NCBI RefSeq assembly: GCF_001625195.1
Contig: NC_054389.1
Coordinates: forward strand, 6,382,520-6,446,519
Length of the DNA: 64,000 nt
Source of the DNA: Drechmeria coniospora
Taxonomy: Eukaryota; Ascomycota; Sordariomycetes; Hypocreales; Ophiocordycipitaceae
Reading direction: 5' to 3'
Both the position numbers and the translations under genes were made by a program. Under the pieces are notes generated by a model, which was not told the DNA's origin, searched no databases, and saw nothing but the letters and a program-made list of their open reading frames with translations. Shown piece by piece: positions 11,801 to 21,388 of this stretch. Positions within the stretch are counted from its first letter, which is position 1. Each line of letters starts with the position of its first letter.

Positions 11801-12298
11801 CCTGGTACTAGGGGGAGCGTCCGTTGCGAAGATGGGAGGCAAGGGCATGATAAGCAGGAAGGTATCAAGCGTGAGGATTTCAAGAGGAAAGACCTGCCGC
11901 TCGATTACGTCAAGAGGGAAGGCATCAAGCTCGAGGGCATCGATAGAAAGATCAAGCCCGAAAATGCCACGAGACGACGCATCAAGGATGAGGAGGTGGA
12001 TGGACCTCCGAAAGGAGAGCATTTCACTCGAGACGGCATGAAAGCCGAGAATATCGACAAGGAGGAGGGCATTGAAAGCGTGGGTATTCTACGAGAGATC
12101 AAGCGTGAAGACATCAAGAATCCGAAAGCTGAAGATGACATGGCGGGCCTGAAAATGGAATATGACAAGAGCCTGCCAGTTCTGGCCCAACACAAGAGTC
12201 CCAATGTGGACGTGAAAGGGGTCATCGGAGCTGGAGCTGGCACGTCCAGCAAGACGTCAATTTTTCTTCCTGATGACGACGAGGACGACGAACTTTGA
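8879..12298 (+). CDS. SNF2-family DNA translocase, ERCC6L2/Rad26-like (1139 aa)
   Basis: A single-exon SNF2 ATPase of the ERCC6L2/Rad26-like group, expected to act in the nucleus on DNA damage or at stalled transcription. The acidic N-terminus carries IIVLDDE (10-16) and a basic KKKRR stretch. The ATPase core has motif I DDMGLGKTVQ (about 209-218), a DECH box in motif II (about residue 325, with Cys where DEAH is common), GLTGTAIQN (motif III) and the C-terminal lobe with FLDGSLS, STKAGGVGLNI and QAQDRAYRIGQ (about 600-690). ERRYFKGVQ followed by KGEIFGLANIF after the helicase is a hallmark of the ERCC6L2 branch. The last 145 residues are disordered, with eight psi-K-x-E sites (lysines 997, 1012, 1017, 1026, 1036, 1055, 1075, 1092) and an acidic end, IFLPDDDEDDEL. 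No intron is needed. It converges on the methyltransferase gene, with about 100 bp between the stops. Confidence 0.9.
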   Translation: MSNNGRQTAIIVLDDENTSSDAENKTSLNGPRKRKADEDEEGEVEVEEKVRWTDDSDCPPVNPKKKRRANRKSAVKKGETSDAHGDRSKETRNEDDELKEAGIPDYLQDRRRAFNAKKQQNHDAALMFPPDYTDIELDDAGQLGRPLEERPQFDAASGVKPSRPYKDIELPHSGGLIPAAVAQYLRDYQVVGVEFLHRKFVLQQGGILGDDMGLGKTVQVAAFLAAAFGKTADERDGRRMREMRYCPGRWYPRILLICPGSLIMNWINEMNRWGWWHIDVCHGANKEDVINTARSGLLEIMITTYDTYKSCRSSINIVQWDAVICDECHRVKDRYSETTKALAEVNALCRIGLTGTAIQNKYEELWTILDWTNPGRFGTQAEWWHSITRPLTVGQSHSATVAQLSLARQTAKRLVQNLLPRFFLRRMKTLIAHQLPKKTDRVVFCPLTDVQREAYENFLASPALELLRTVSDMCNHGRKKGWCCMKEVPEGGRWQNIVFPSIITLQKLANHLTLLIPSTTDLEPRHESELRTLQTCMPTRWKTLYENRDQIRNLVNPDFCGKWMILKKLLRFWHSGGDKVLIFSHSVRLLRILQHLFANTSYNVSFLDGSLSYEARQDVVDTFNSDPSQFVFLISTKAGGVGLNITAANKVVIIDPHWNPSYDLQAQDRAYRIGQTRDVEVFRLISLGTVEEIVYARQIYKQQQANIGYTASSERRYFKGVQQDTERKGEIFGLANIFTYHPDSGLLRDIVNKTNIAETKAGVHLVDVDMEKVAEDEENLSLPKREEADDEDGGLGQLAELLKAQNQEKLLESQKSATPKTDAIQAILTSVGVEYTHDNSEVIGTSKVEEQLSRQAAMASYADGDIGGQNTLFADTDEEDESDRLHRLYRPPEGVCLRQFCQMADEFGFDSVTQFALVVENWSQEARRNCLDTFYRRRKAIVAKAARTEQDGDMATRDMGGVAGDIKQGTLPSPPGTRGSVRCEDGRQGHDKQEGIKREDFKRKDLPLDYVKREGIKLEGIDRKIKPENATRRRIKDEEVDGPPKGEHFTRDGMKAENIDKEEGIESVGILREIKREDIKNPKAEDDMAGLKMEYDKSLPVLAQHKSPNVDVKGVIGAGAGTSSKTSIFLPDDDEDDEL

Positions 12299-12402
12299 GC
12301 GCTAGTGAAGCTGAGCCGAACTTTCCATACTGAAGGAGCCAATTCTCTCGCAACCCATCGCTCAGCGTTATGACGGGTGAGCTGATGTCAATCATTTATG
12401 CC

Positions 12403-13361
12403 TTACTTTGTTAACGTGCCAAGAACGTGAGGAAGGACTTCGTACGGTGGCTCGCTTGGCAGATGGGTAAGGTCCACCTTGCGCCACGGGCCGGCGGTGA
12501 CGAGGCTCGTCTTGGTGTCGCGACAGATGCGACAGGAGCCCAGGAAGAGACGCCAGGGGATACTGACGAGACCTGTGTGGACGGTGAGCGGCTGGAGAAG
12601 GCGAGGGTGCGGCAGCACTCACGTTGGTACAGAGCGAGCAAGGGTCCCCCGCGAGTGGTCTTGACGTGCTCGTACACGTACCAGTGACCACCGGGCTTTA
12701 GGAGTTTGTACAGGTGCTGGATATTCTTTTCCGGTTCCGGGATGCTGCAGAGGCACATGACGGTGACGATGCAGTCGACGCTGCCTGGTTGAATCTGGCC
12801 CGACCAAGCGTTGGGATCGCTTAGGGACTCGATGCCGACGGGGACAACCTCGTACAGGTCGGTCAGGCCAACCTCGCGGACGCGCTCTTTCAGCAACTCG
12901 GCGCACTGCGCGTTCGGCTCGACGCCGTAGATCTTGGTGATGGACGACGGGCCGGTGGGCTTCCGCTTTCGCGCGGTGCCATCCGTGCTGCTGTCGGCGT
13001 CTGCTCCGGCGGCGATGCGTGCAAAGACGTCTGCCCACATGCCGGTACCGGCGCCGACTTCGACGATGGTGCCATGGACGGCCGAGTCGACGACGCGGTC
13101 GTGGATCTTTCCATCAGCAAGCCGGCCCTCAAGCAGAGGGATGACGTATTCCTCTCCCAACTCCTTGACCTCTGGCCCGACGGTGACCCAAAAGTGACCG
13201 AAGAGGGCTTCGGTGAAGGCGTTGTAGGAGAAGAGCTTCCACAAATCGCCAGAGGATACGATGGACGAGATGGTCTGAGGGATGTGCCTAAACGATATGC
13301 TCATGAGAATCCATGGCTCGAGGAGGTGGACGATGACATCCTTGAGGGCGGCGAAGGACAT
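12403..13361 (-). CDS. METTL7-like class I methyltransferase (302 aa)
   Basis: A membrane-associated SAM-dependent methyltransferase resembling METTL7/thiol methyltransferases. Exon 1 is 12623..13361 and exon 2 is 12403..12572; the 50-nt intron starts GTGAGT and ends ACACAG. The N-terminal 50 residues are amphipathic or hydrophobic, probably an ER or lipid-droplet anchor. Motif I is GTIVEVGAGTGMWADVF, followed by the acidic motif II YGVEPN and the post-core KPGGHWYVYEHV. The spliced tail ends PHVLG, as is common in this family. An upstream in-frame ATG at 13430 would add 23 residues; 13361 is preferred because the anchor starts there. The substrate is unknown. Confidence 0.85.
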
Positions 13362-14240
13362 GGTGCTGTAGTCTCTACTCGGAGTACTCTGCGCTCCACA
13401 GATGGATGATGAAAGCGGAAAACAAGCCAAGGCGGAAAAAGCAGGCCTATGGATGAGGGGACGGATGTGATTGATTACAGGTGCAGGTTTGTGGTGTCAC
13501 CAGAAGCTCGGGGAGCTCTCGCCCTTGTATCCGTTAAATCGCCTACTACGCTTACACCTTACGGGGTCCCAAACGGGCTAGCTCGCTTGGACCTGACGAT
13601 CTGCATACTTGCAGATACACCTGCAGAATACATGTAATAAATGTACGAAGTACACCTACTTTAAGTTAGTACCATACAAAGAGGTGCTGTATACTGTATG
13701 AGTATCCCCAAATATTCAATGCCATGTCCTATCCACGATACCTGAACGGGCAACTAACTTTGGTCAACGAGAGAGCGTCTGCTTATACGAACAGGTACAC
13801 TGTATGCGTTGATGAGTGTCCCAAGTATTCAATGCCATATCATGTCCACATCACCTGTACGGGCAACCTTGTTCAACTGGAAAGCGTCTGGCTATTTACG
13901 AATATTTGACTGTGTTGTATGTACTTTCATACCTCTGGTAGTGAGGGTCAGCATCAAGTACAGTAGCAGGAGCCTGTTCCCTCCTAGACAGTCCCCCTCC
14001 CACCCCACTCAAAAACTCATTGTTTTCCGCCGGCTGCCCGTTGTTAATCAAATTCGAAAGCCCTGCCTTCAAGGAGGTGATTCTGATGCCGCAAAGAAAC
14101 CCAAAGCCCCTAACGCCAGTATGATATGTTGCCAGACTCGAGCCCATCATCTCTGCCAAGGCCGAGATACGACATGTCCTCTTCCATCGCATGAAACGGT
14201 ATCGTGCAGAAATAAACCAAAAGACCATAGCCAAGTGCGG
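13362..14240. other. Spacer with a diverged tandem duplication
   Basis: No gene is supported. It contains the METTL7-like 5' region, GTAC words at 13600-13690, and two diverged copies of a ~100-bp unit (listed separately). Confidence 0.6.
13692..13902. repeat. Diverged ~100-bp tandem duplication
   Basis: Copies at 13692..13790 and 13798..13902 share, in the same order, ACTGTATG, TATTCAATGCCAT, a GTCC-containing stretch, ACGGGCAAC, a GTCAAC/TTCAAC word and AGCGTCTG. Differences are scattered substitutions and small indels. Confidence 0.75.
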
Positions 14241-14883
14241 CTACAGCAGCTCAAAATCATCCAACTGATCGCGATACTTCATAATGTTCTTCTTGATCTT
14301 ACTGCCGACAACCCACGTGACAAAGTCCTCGGTCGAGCGGGTCACGAGGTAGGCTGGGTCGGTGACGGTCTCGACGCCGACGCGGACCTGGCCCTGTTCG
14401 ATCATGCGCGTCGCCGCCTGAACGTTCTCGGCCATCTTGAGGCGCGTCATGACGACGGGAAGACGGCGACGGGCAAAAGCGCTCACCGTTACGCCGTGCT
14501 CGACGGCCGAGAGCTTCGACTTGGTGGACAAGATGCCCATGTCGTAGAGCTTGTCGAGGAGCAGCTCTTCGTGCTTCCGCCTTGTTGCGTTCTCGGGCGG
14601 TAGGAGAGAGAGGCGGTGGGCGAGCTGGCGTAGCGACTTATTGCGCATTGGCATGTCAGCGTCCAACCTCTCGCACGCTCTCCTCTTTTGGGTGGGATGC
14701 CACCGAGGACGGGAAAACGGAACCTACCCCGCAAAGACGGTTATACTTGTGGTAGTCCTCCGGCTTCTGGATCATGTACCGGCGGATGACGGCCTGGTCG
14801 CGATGGCCATTGTCTTGTTTGTACGAGATGAAGTCGGTTTTGCGCAGGAGCTTCTGCTCGTGATACTTGAGTTTGCGCACCAT
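14241..14883 (-). CDS. IMP3: U3 snoRNP protein Imp3 (183 aa)
   Basis: Imp3 is an S4-domain protein of the U3 snoRNP/small-subunit processome, needed in the nucleolus for 18S rRNA maturation, where it helps pair U3 with pre-rRNA. Exon 1 is 14728..14883 (52 codons) and exon 2 is 14241..14636. The 91-nt intron starts GTAGGT and ends AATAAG. The protein starts [13 protein letters not shown] and contains YHKYNRLCG and RLSLLPP. The S4 RNA-binding region includes [21 protein letters not shown] and DPAYLVTR, and it ends [12 protein letters not shown]. Its 183 residues equal the yeast protein's length. It is head-to-head with the mitochondrial bS18m gene. Confidence 0.97.
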
Positions 14884-15463
14884 CGCTGCTTTTGTGGGCG
14901 CGGCGTACGCGAATGCTTAGTACAAGGACCCTCGGTGCGTATTCTGGATCGAGATGGAGTGAGGGAGGATGGTGGAAAAGGGATTGTCGACGTCGTCACC
15001 CGTTCATGCAGTATGTTGCGTCTCGCTCGCTTCCAGAGATATAATTCTTAAGAGGGACATTGAAAAATCGGAGTGGGGCAAACTTTGGGGCGGAAATGGT
15101 CCGCTGCTTGAAATCAACCAACCACTGAGCTGGCTTGAACGGGCTATTTTCGACCTAAGTACACCGTACTTGTACTTACTTACTCCGTACTGTACAGTAC
15201 GTTGTGCAAGTGCACCTAGTTGTACTCCGTACGGAGTACTCCGTACAGTACTTTCACTCCGTAAGTACAGTTACTTAGGTGCACAAGTACTCCGTACGGT
15301 ACGGAGTACAGTAATATTAAGGAGCACGGAGTACTTCACTACCGCCAAGTACTAGTATTTACAAGTACTAATATTAATTATCACGACTTCTTACCTCTGC
15401 CATCAGCATCACCATCGACTTTGCACCACAGCACACCCGCCACGCACAAATACCCACCAGAAA
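14884..15463. promoter_or_regulatory. Divergent promoter IMP3 / bS18m with a GTAC island
   Basis: This 580-bp intergenic region serves two outward-facing genes. A dense island (15155-15370) includes the 18-bp perfect palindrome GTACTCCGTACGGAGTAC at 15222..15239. Whether the island is regulatory is unknown. Confidence 0.6.
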
Positions 15464-16280
15464 ATGGCAATGCCGCCGCGACCTCCGGCCATCGGCACGT
15501 GGGGGGCATTCTCCTCGAAGCCGGCCGCCCTCTTCCGCGCATTCTCCTCTACCCGTTCGGCGAGCGACCCTCCCCGAGAGCCACCATCCTTCCACGCAGC
15601 CCATGCTGGCCAACGGGTCGTCACCCCCGCGCCGCCCGCCCGCGCTCCGTCGTCGACCAGCGGCCTCCTCTCGATAGGAAACGACAACAATGACCGGTAC
15701 AGGCGCAGGAACGGCTCCGAAGGTCCCGACGGCGCCCGCTCCCAGCGAGGCGATGCCGCCAGCCGTCTCCTCAGCCGCTACAAGGGCCACGCCGAAAATG
15801 CGCTCAAGGCCAAGCAGGCGCAGCTTGAGCTCCTCCGTAACCAGAAGAACTCGAATGACTACCTGAAGCAGATGCCCCGGCGCTGGACGGCCGGTGATGT
15901 CTATTCACCCCACGACCTTAGCCCCGTCGAGATGCAGAAGTGGCGGCGGAGATCGAAACGGAACAACGACGTCGTCGATGCCTTGGGCATTCGGCCGCTC
16001 GACATGTACAAGGTACGCAGACGGGACGCCGTTGGGACGATGGCCGAGTCGTTGCTTGCTTGCTTGCTAACCGAATCCCTAGAACTTTTCTCTCATCCAG
16101 GAATTCACATCCACCTCTGGCCAGATCCTGCACTCGTCCAACACGGGCCTCAGACCCGTCAACCAGCGCAAGATTGCCAAGATGATCCGCCGCGTCCAGG
16201 GTATGGGCATATACCCTACCATCCACGATCACCCCGAGATGATCAGGGACGATTTCTTCCCCGAGCGGAGAGGCAGGTAA
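15464..16280 (+). CDS. RSM18: Mitochondrial small-subunit ribosomal protein bS18m (Rsm18)
   Basis: A mitochondrial 37S ribosome subunit of the bacterial S18 family. Exons 15464..16012 and 16083..16280 give 248 residues. The first ~30 residues are Ala/Arg/Ser-rich with FRAFSSTRS, a typical presequence. The S18 core is in the second half: IRPLDMYKNFSLIQEF, then TGLRPVNQRKIAKMIRR and GMGIYPTIHDHPE. The intron starts GTACGC; the acceptor TAG at 16082 was chosen because it keeps the conserved YKNFSLI. A second in-frame acceptor 18 nt downstream (CAG at 16100) would delete NFSLIQ. The N-terminal half is low-complexity, as in other fungal S18m proteins. Confidence 0.9.
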
Positions 16281-16446
16281 AGCACCTGACGGAAGTCGCC
16301 CAGGCCTGTCGGTGCTTTCTCGCCTCCCCTCCATCCTCCATCTTCCGCATGTTGCTATAATGTACAATAGCCTCGGTAACCTCATCATCTAGAGATAAAT
16401 CTGCAAACCCAGTCGCACTGTAGTTTCTTCGTTGTTGTTTGTACAA

Positions 16447-18956
16447 TCAAGCTTTCATGGCCCGCTGGACCTTGATCTGACATAGCGAGTATTCGTTCAA
16501 TCGTCGACCAAACCTGTCCAATTCCGCCCACGGGCCGCGATACTTCTTCTGCGCCCACTCACGAAAGTTCTTTTGAAATGCCTGTCCCGGCAGAGCGTTG
16601 TGTGCAATGGCCAACCTATCGACGCCCGTCCGTCCGTCAGCATCCTAAATCGTCCTTGTCATGGGCCATTGGGGGGCGGGGTTACTCACGTCATTGCGTC
16701 CGGCTCCGCTCCGACAAAGGACGCCATGTTCATGATAAGACCTCGAATCTCCTTTTCGTTGCCGCTGCCGGCGACGGCGCCAATGTAGGCATTGTAGACG
16801 GCCGGTGGCACCTCTAGATCCATCCTCTCTATCCTCTCCCATATTTCGCGTGCCTTCTTGTCCCCTCCCGGTTTCTTCTCCAGTGCCCAGAAGACGGCCT
16901 CGAGACTTGCGTATGACGGCCCCTCGCTCGACAGCGTAATCTCGTCCCAGAAATCCAGAGCCGTCAGGGACTCTCCGCACGCTGCGTACGCCAGAATCAT
17001 GGCTGTGCGAAGCCTTGTTGTCGGTTGTATCGTCGTGTCCATCTTGAGCATGTTGTGCACCATCGCCAGCCCCTCGACGTCTGGAAAGCGTGCGAATCCT
17101 TCCAAACATCCGACGTACGTGTCTATCCTAGGGTGATATGATTTGTTTCTGTGTTGCCGCATGTGACCGAAGACTTTGGACGCCATGTCGGGCCGTTTGC
17201 GGTCGAAGAAAGATTCCATAAGCTTCATCCGTCGCTCGAAGCTGGTATCCTCGAAGAACTGCTGGAGAATCTGGTAGCACCCCCAGGCTCGCGAAGTGCT
17301 CGTTTGAGAATCAAGACAAAATCCTACGAATGCGTTCTGGACAACTTCCCGCTGCCCCTCGCTGTACAGGAACGCATGCACGGACAAAATGTCCATGACA
17401 TCAAAGTGCTGGTCGTTGTCGAGAAACTTGACGCAGATCAAGGCCGCCGTCTCTGGATCCAACAGGATTTGATCCTCTTCGATGGTCTCCAACAGCGTAG
17501 CGATGAGCGCAAAGTCCGGCCGTGCCTGCTGGCAAAGCACCACCAGGTACCGGCTCAGTAGGTGCCGATACTCGCTGAACAGTTCTGGCTTTGCCTGGTT
17601 CGCCCAGGGCTCCAAATGTCTGATTTTATCGTGCGCAGCCTTGGCTCCAGCCAAATCACCCGTCACCAGGTGCATTTGTAGCAAGATCATGTAAGTCTCA
17701 CCGTTCGGCGACAGTCCCCTTTCCGTACCCAGAGCCAAGATCTCGTCAGCAAGGATCTCGTCCGCGAGTGACAAATCATTTGCCTCAACAGCCACTCGAA
17801 GGAGACCATTCAGCGTGTTCATGTCGGGCGACAGCGTGCCGTTGCGATCGACCATGTGCGACATCATCGTGTTGACCTCGTCGAGGCACTTGCCGTGGAG
17901 AAGAATGGCCTGCAACAGAACATCCCAATGCTTCTTTTTCGGTTGCGATTCGCCAAGTTGTACAAACATCGGCGTCGCCCAACTTTGCAGGCCATTGCGC
18001 ATCGCAAAGAAAGCCACCTCCCGGTACACGTCCACATGACTGGACTGTTGGGGTATTGCTTTCGCAAGCCACATCTTGGTTTCGGGAACTCGGTCTCGTT
18101 GTGCGAAGTATATAACAGCGACGGATTGTAGGCCGGCATCGTAGGGTACGCCATGGCTTTCGGCATGTTCGATCAGTTCGACGAGTTCCCTCTCCAGCCC
18201 CTCGCGAGCGAGTCCTCGCGCAACAGCCTCGACGAGCCTTTCGTCGCCATTCAGGTATGGTGCGTAGGTGGAGTCATTCCACTTCGTGTACAGCATTTGC
18301 AGAGCCTCCTGAGACCCGCCGTAGCGGGCGAGCGATCGAACAAGATAACTCCATTGGAGCTCGGGTGACCGCGCTTTGCCACCGACGCCACCGGCCGACC
18401 AGACTGCGTATACGGTTTTGGCCAAGTCCAAGTGATGCTTGCTTCGTTCGTAAGGCTCAATGTCTAGGAGAACTTGGCGGGCCATGGACAGATCGGCAGA
18501 CGAAATTGGTTTCTGGTCAGCATGCGACTGCTCAACAAGGTACTCCAGCAGGTGCCGGCAATGGAGGGCCTGGGTGCTGTTCAATGGAAGCCTCCGCTTC
18601 AGCTTCGACTGCATCAGCTTCTTCCACGATTCGAGCAACTCCTTCCGCGACTGTGGCCGTAGGTCGTCGAGCATGCGGCTTCTCCAAATCATGATCTGCA
18701 TCCATCCTGGCTCGTATTCCGGTGCTCTGACTTCGCGAGGCGGTTTCTGGAAGATGGTGTTGAAGAAGGTCCGCTGAAAAACTCTTCGGCCTATCGGACG
18801 CGTAACCAGTCGCCGACGAACGGGATTCGTGTAGAAGGCGCACGAAGGCGCGCTCATGTGGCAGACGAGGAGCCTTTGACCATGGCGGACCACGTTCGCC
18901 CTCATGGTGGATTTATCTATAATACAGCGCGCCTGAAACGGGTCAGCCGCCATCAC
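16447..18956 (-). CDS. Mitochondrial PPR-type protein, CIA84-like (811 aa)
   Basis: A large helical-repeat protein, probably mitochondrial. Exon 1 is 16690..18956 and exon 2 is 16447..16615; the 74-nt intron starts GTGAGT. The N-terminus has arginine-rich, acid-free runs (RRRLVTRPIGRRVFQRTFF), suggesting import. The body contains degenerate pentatricopeptide-like helical pairs, for example DMNTLNGLLRVAVEANDL, NGETYMILLQMHL and PRIDTYVGCLEGFA. The conserved start of the mature region (PEYEPGW, then LNSTQALHCR) is what I associate with fungal complex I assembly factor CIA84, but this is from memory. A general mitochondrial mRNA-binding PPR protein is the alternative. The start could instead be the ATG at 18905, which leaves a cleaner presequence. 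Confidence 0.7.
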
Positions 18957-19491
18957 GAAAAGTAGGACGTCTTCCGGAAGCGTACGCGAGCATTTTTGGG
19001 CGTGATTGATTCGACTTGATTGGGAGTTTCCGTCGAGTAGGGAATTTGGAAGAAGCTGGTATTAGGAGCTTGGTCGGATCGCCATTCAAATGTTTACCCG
19101 GATTTCCTCCGCTGCCCACCTATCTTTACGTTACGAGTATTATAATACTCACTTGTACTCCGTACCAAGCATGCGTTCCTCAAGGCGAAGTTAAAGTCGA
19201 CCTCTCTCTCCTTTTCATCCAATGCAAACAAAATCTGGGCGGAATAATTCCATGGTTATGATTTAATTTAACAACGCAAGAAAGAAGCACTTTTGCCATT
19301 TTATGCACATGCGAATGCTAGTACCGACATCTCAGCATCCGACCAGATTAATGTACCAGGTTCGATTTCATTTACCACATGAATGGAGTGCAGTCTTTCC
19401 TATTAATATCATGTGAATGGCATATGCTTGATGTATTACCTCCAACTCTACCCTACTTCATCAATAGCTTATCGAACTGGAACTCTGGGCT
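18957..19491. other. Spacer
   Basis: No gene is visible. It contains the presumed PPR-gene promoter and the 3' UTR of the next minus-strand gene, with a single short GTAC group near 19130-19170. Confidence 0.5.
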
Positions 19492-21388
19492 TCAGTCAAT
19501 CTTTACACAGGTTCCGTACTGTACTAGCATCTGTCCGACGACGACGAAGCCCCCAATGGCAGGTACCACGTACATTGACGCGAAGGCCGCAGCAAGGACG
19601 AACCTGGAAATCTGTAGGCGCAATACTGTCTTCATATCACTCTCCGTGACGGTGTATTGCTTGCTCGCCCCGTTGTCTTCCCCTCCGGCTTCGGCTGGTC
19701 CCGCTGCGAACAAAGCTCGTGCCTCGTCGGTGAGTTCGTCGGCTGTGTAAATCATCATGCTTCGCCACAAGACGGGCAAAGACTCGAAGAGCGGCAGAAC
19801 AATCATGCCGTATCCGACGCCGACCATGGGTCCGAAACACAGCCACATCATTGTCCAGACCCGTTGATAGGGCTCACTCTTGCCGGGGTCGAAATGTGAG
19901 ATGACGCCGACGATGGCGATGGGAACGGCGGCGCCCAAGTAGGCGACGATACCACGGGAAACAATCTGGACCGCTTCTTGGCTCTTCTCCGGATCCATTT
20001 GGTTGAACAACACCTCGAGAGCGGTCGGGTACTTAAGGAGGTAGCCTTTCGCGTTGAGCACACGGGTCTCCATCTCGTCGCTGATTCGACCGACGGTGCC
20101 GTCAATCGTGTACCGTGTTGCCAGTCCCGCATCTTCGGCCTCCTTTCGCAGCCTATCCAAGGTGGGAGAGTTGACGACGAATATATTAGAGTACTGCGGA
20201 CTCATCAAGTTGCCGAACAGGTTGATCAAGGTCATCCAAAAGTACGGTGCGACGGTGAGACCAAAGGCGGCATATCCGAATACAGCAATCTGATTGCCGC
20301 GTGTTTCGTACAGCGTGATGACAGAGAAGAGCAGCTGGCCAATGGAAAGGAGTATCTTGACGAAATTGTAGCTGCAGGGGATAGTGTTGCTACACTTTGT
20401 CCTCGGCTGGAACGTCGAGAGAAGGCCTGTTGTCGTACCGGAATCAGGCTCGACATCATGGTCGCATCCATCCTCATTCTCGAAGGTGGCCCATCTAGGT
20501 AGTATGAGCAGTCGATAGCCTGCAGGAAGCCTTGTAACACCATGAACAATGGTGGCGGTAAAGGACGGAGGGAAGACTATGTCAACTCCGTTAGCGTCCA
20601 ATCATGAGGCGGTGATGAAGGAGAGCACCTTCATCTGGACGACCAGTGAGGGTCCTGGGACGGATTGGGGTCGTAGATATTTCGTCACTACACGTGGTAA
20701 CAGGTTCAATGACCTGTCCTGGGCGACGGGATTCCATGGACTCTGATGCTGTCGAAGCCTGCTGGAGGGCTTCAGCCGAGTTCTGGTCGTTCTCAGCTTG
20801 CTCATGCGCTTCTGACCGACCATTACCATCATCACCAACACCAACACCAACACCAACACCAACACCAACACCATCATCATCATCATCACCATCACCACTG
20901 CCACCACCATTGCCGACATCTTCGTTTTTACCCACATGGACACTGCCATCGTCACCTACACCATCATCTTCTGGCGAATCATGACAATTCGCATGGCTAC
21001 CAGTTTCAGAAGGACCTTGGGACGACTGCTGTCTCGAAGCCGTAACGATTTCTCCATCCTCCACATCCCCTTTGGCCTTGACCACAATGCACAGAGCACC
21101 AGCCCGTGCAGCTTTCGTCAACTCGGTGGGCGCAAAGATAGCAAGGCTCGCGATGGCGGTGACACCAGCTAGCACGCCTGCGCCGGGAAAGAAGAGGGCG
21201 AGGGTCAGGCTGAAGGCAGTTGTCAAGGGACTCTGGCCAGGACGGGCGATGACGGTGGCGGCGTGGGCAGCATAGTTGCCGAGGAAGAAGGTGAGAATGT
21301 TCTTCCACTCGGAAGGCCTGCAAAGGAGGCTGCAGTCGCCATTGTGGGTGAAGCCATCGACCTGAACGGGACAGATCGTGTCGTTCAT
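19492..21388 (-). CDS. Multi-pass membrane protein of unknown function (593 aa)
   Basis: I treat two adjacent frames as one gene: exon 1 20692..21388 and exon 2 19492..20576. A 115-nt intron (GTAGTG..CATAG, GCTAAC branch site ~14 nt before the acceptor) joins them in frame. The N-terminus has a Cys-rich lumenal-looking start (CPVQVDGFTHNGDCSLLC) followed by FFLGNYAAHAAT and a hydrophobic helix pair (residues ~30-85). A long acidic Gly/Asp/Val linker follows, including a (GV)n run encoded by a hexanucleotide repeat. Exon 2 encodes FPPSF..VHGVTRLPAGY, then about six membrane segments and an acidic cytosolic stretch before the last helix. I believe this layout occurs widely in filamentous fungi as hypothetical proteins; no function is known to me. 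The exact splice sites are my best fit. Confidence 0.65.
20829..20915. repeat. (ACCAAC)n / (ATC,ACC)n simple repeat inside a coding exon
   Basis: About six perfect ACCAAC units, followed by ATC/ACC triplets. On the minus strand they encode (Gly-Val)n followed by an Asp run in the linker of the membrane protein. Confidence 0.9.
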
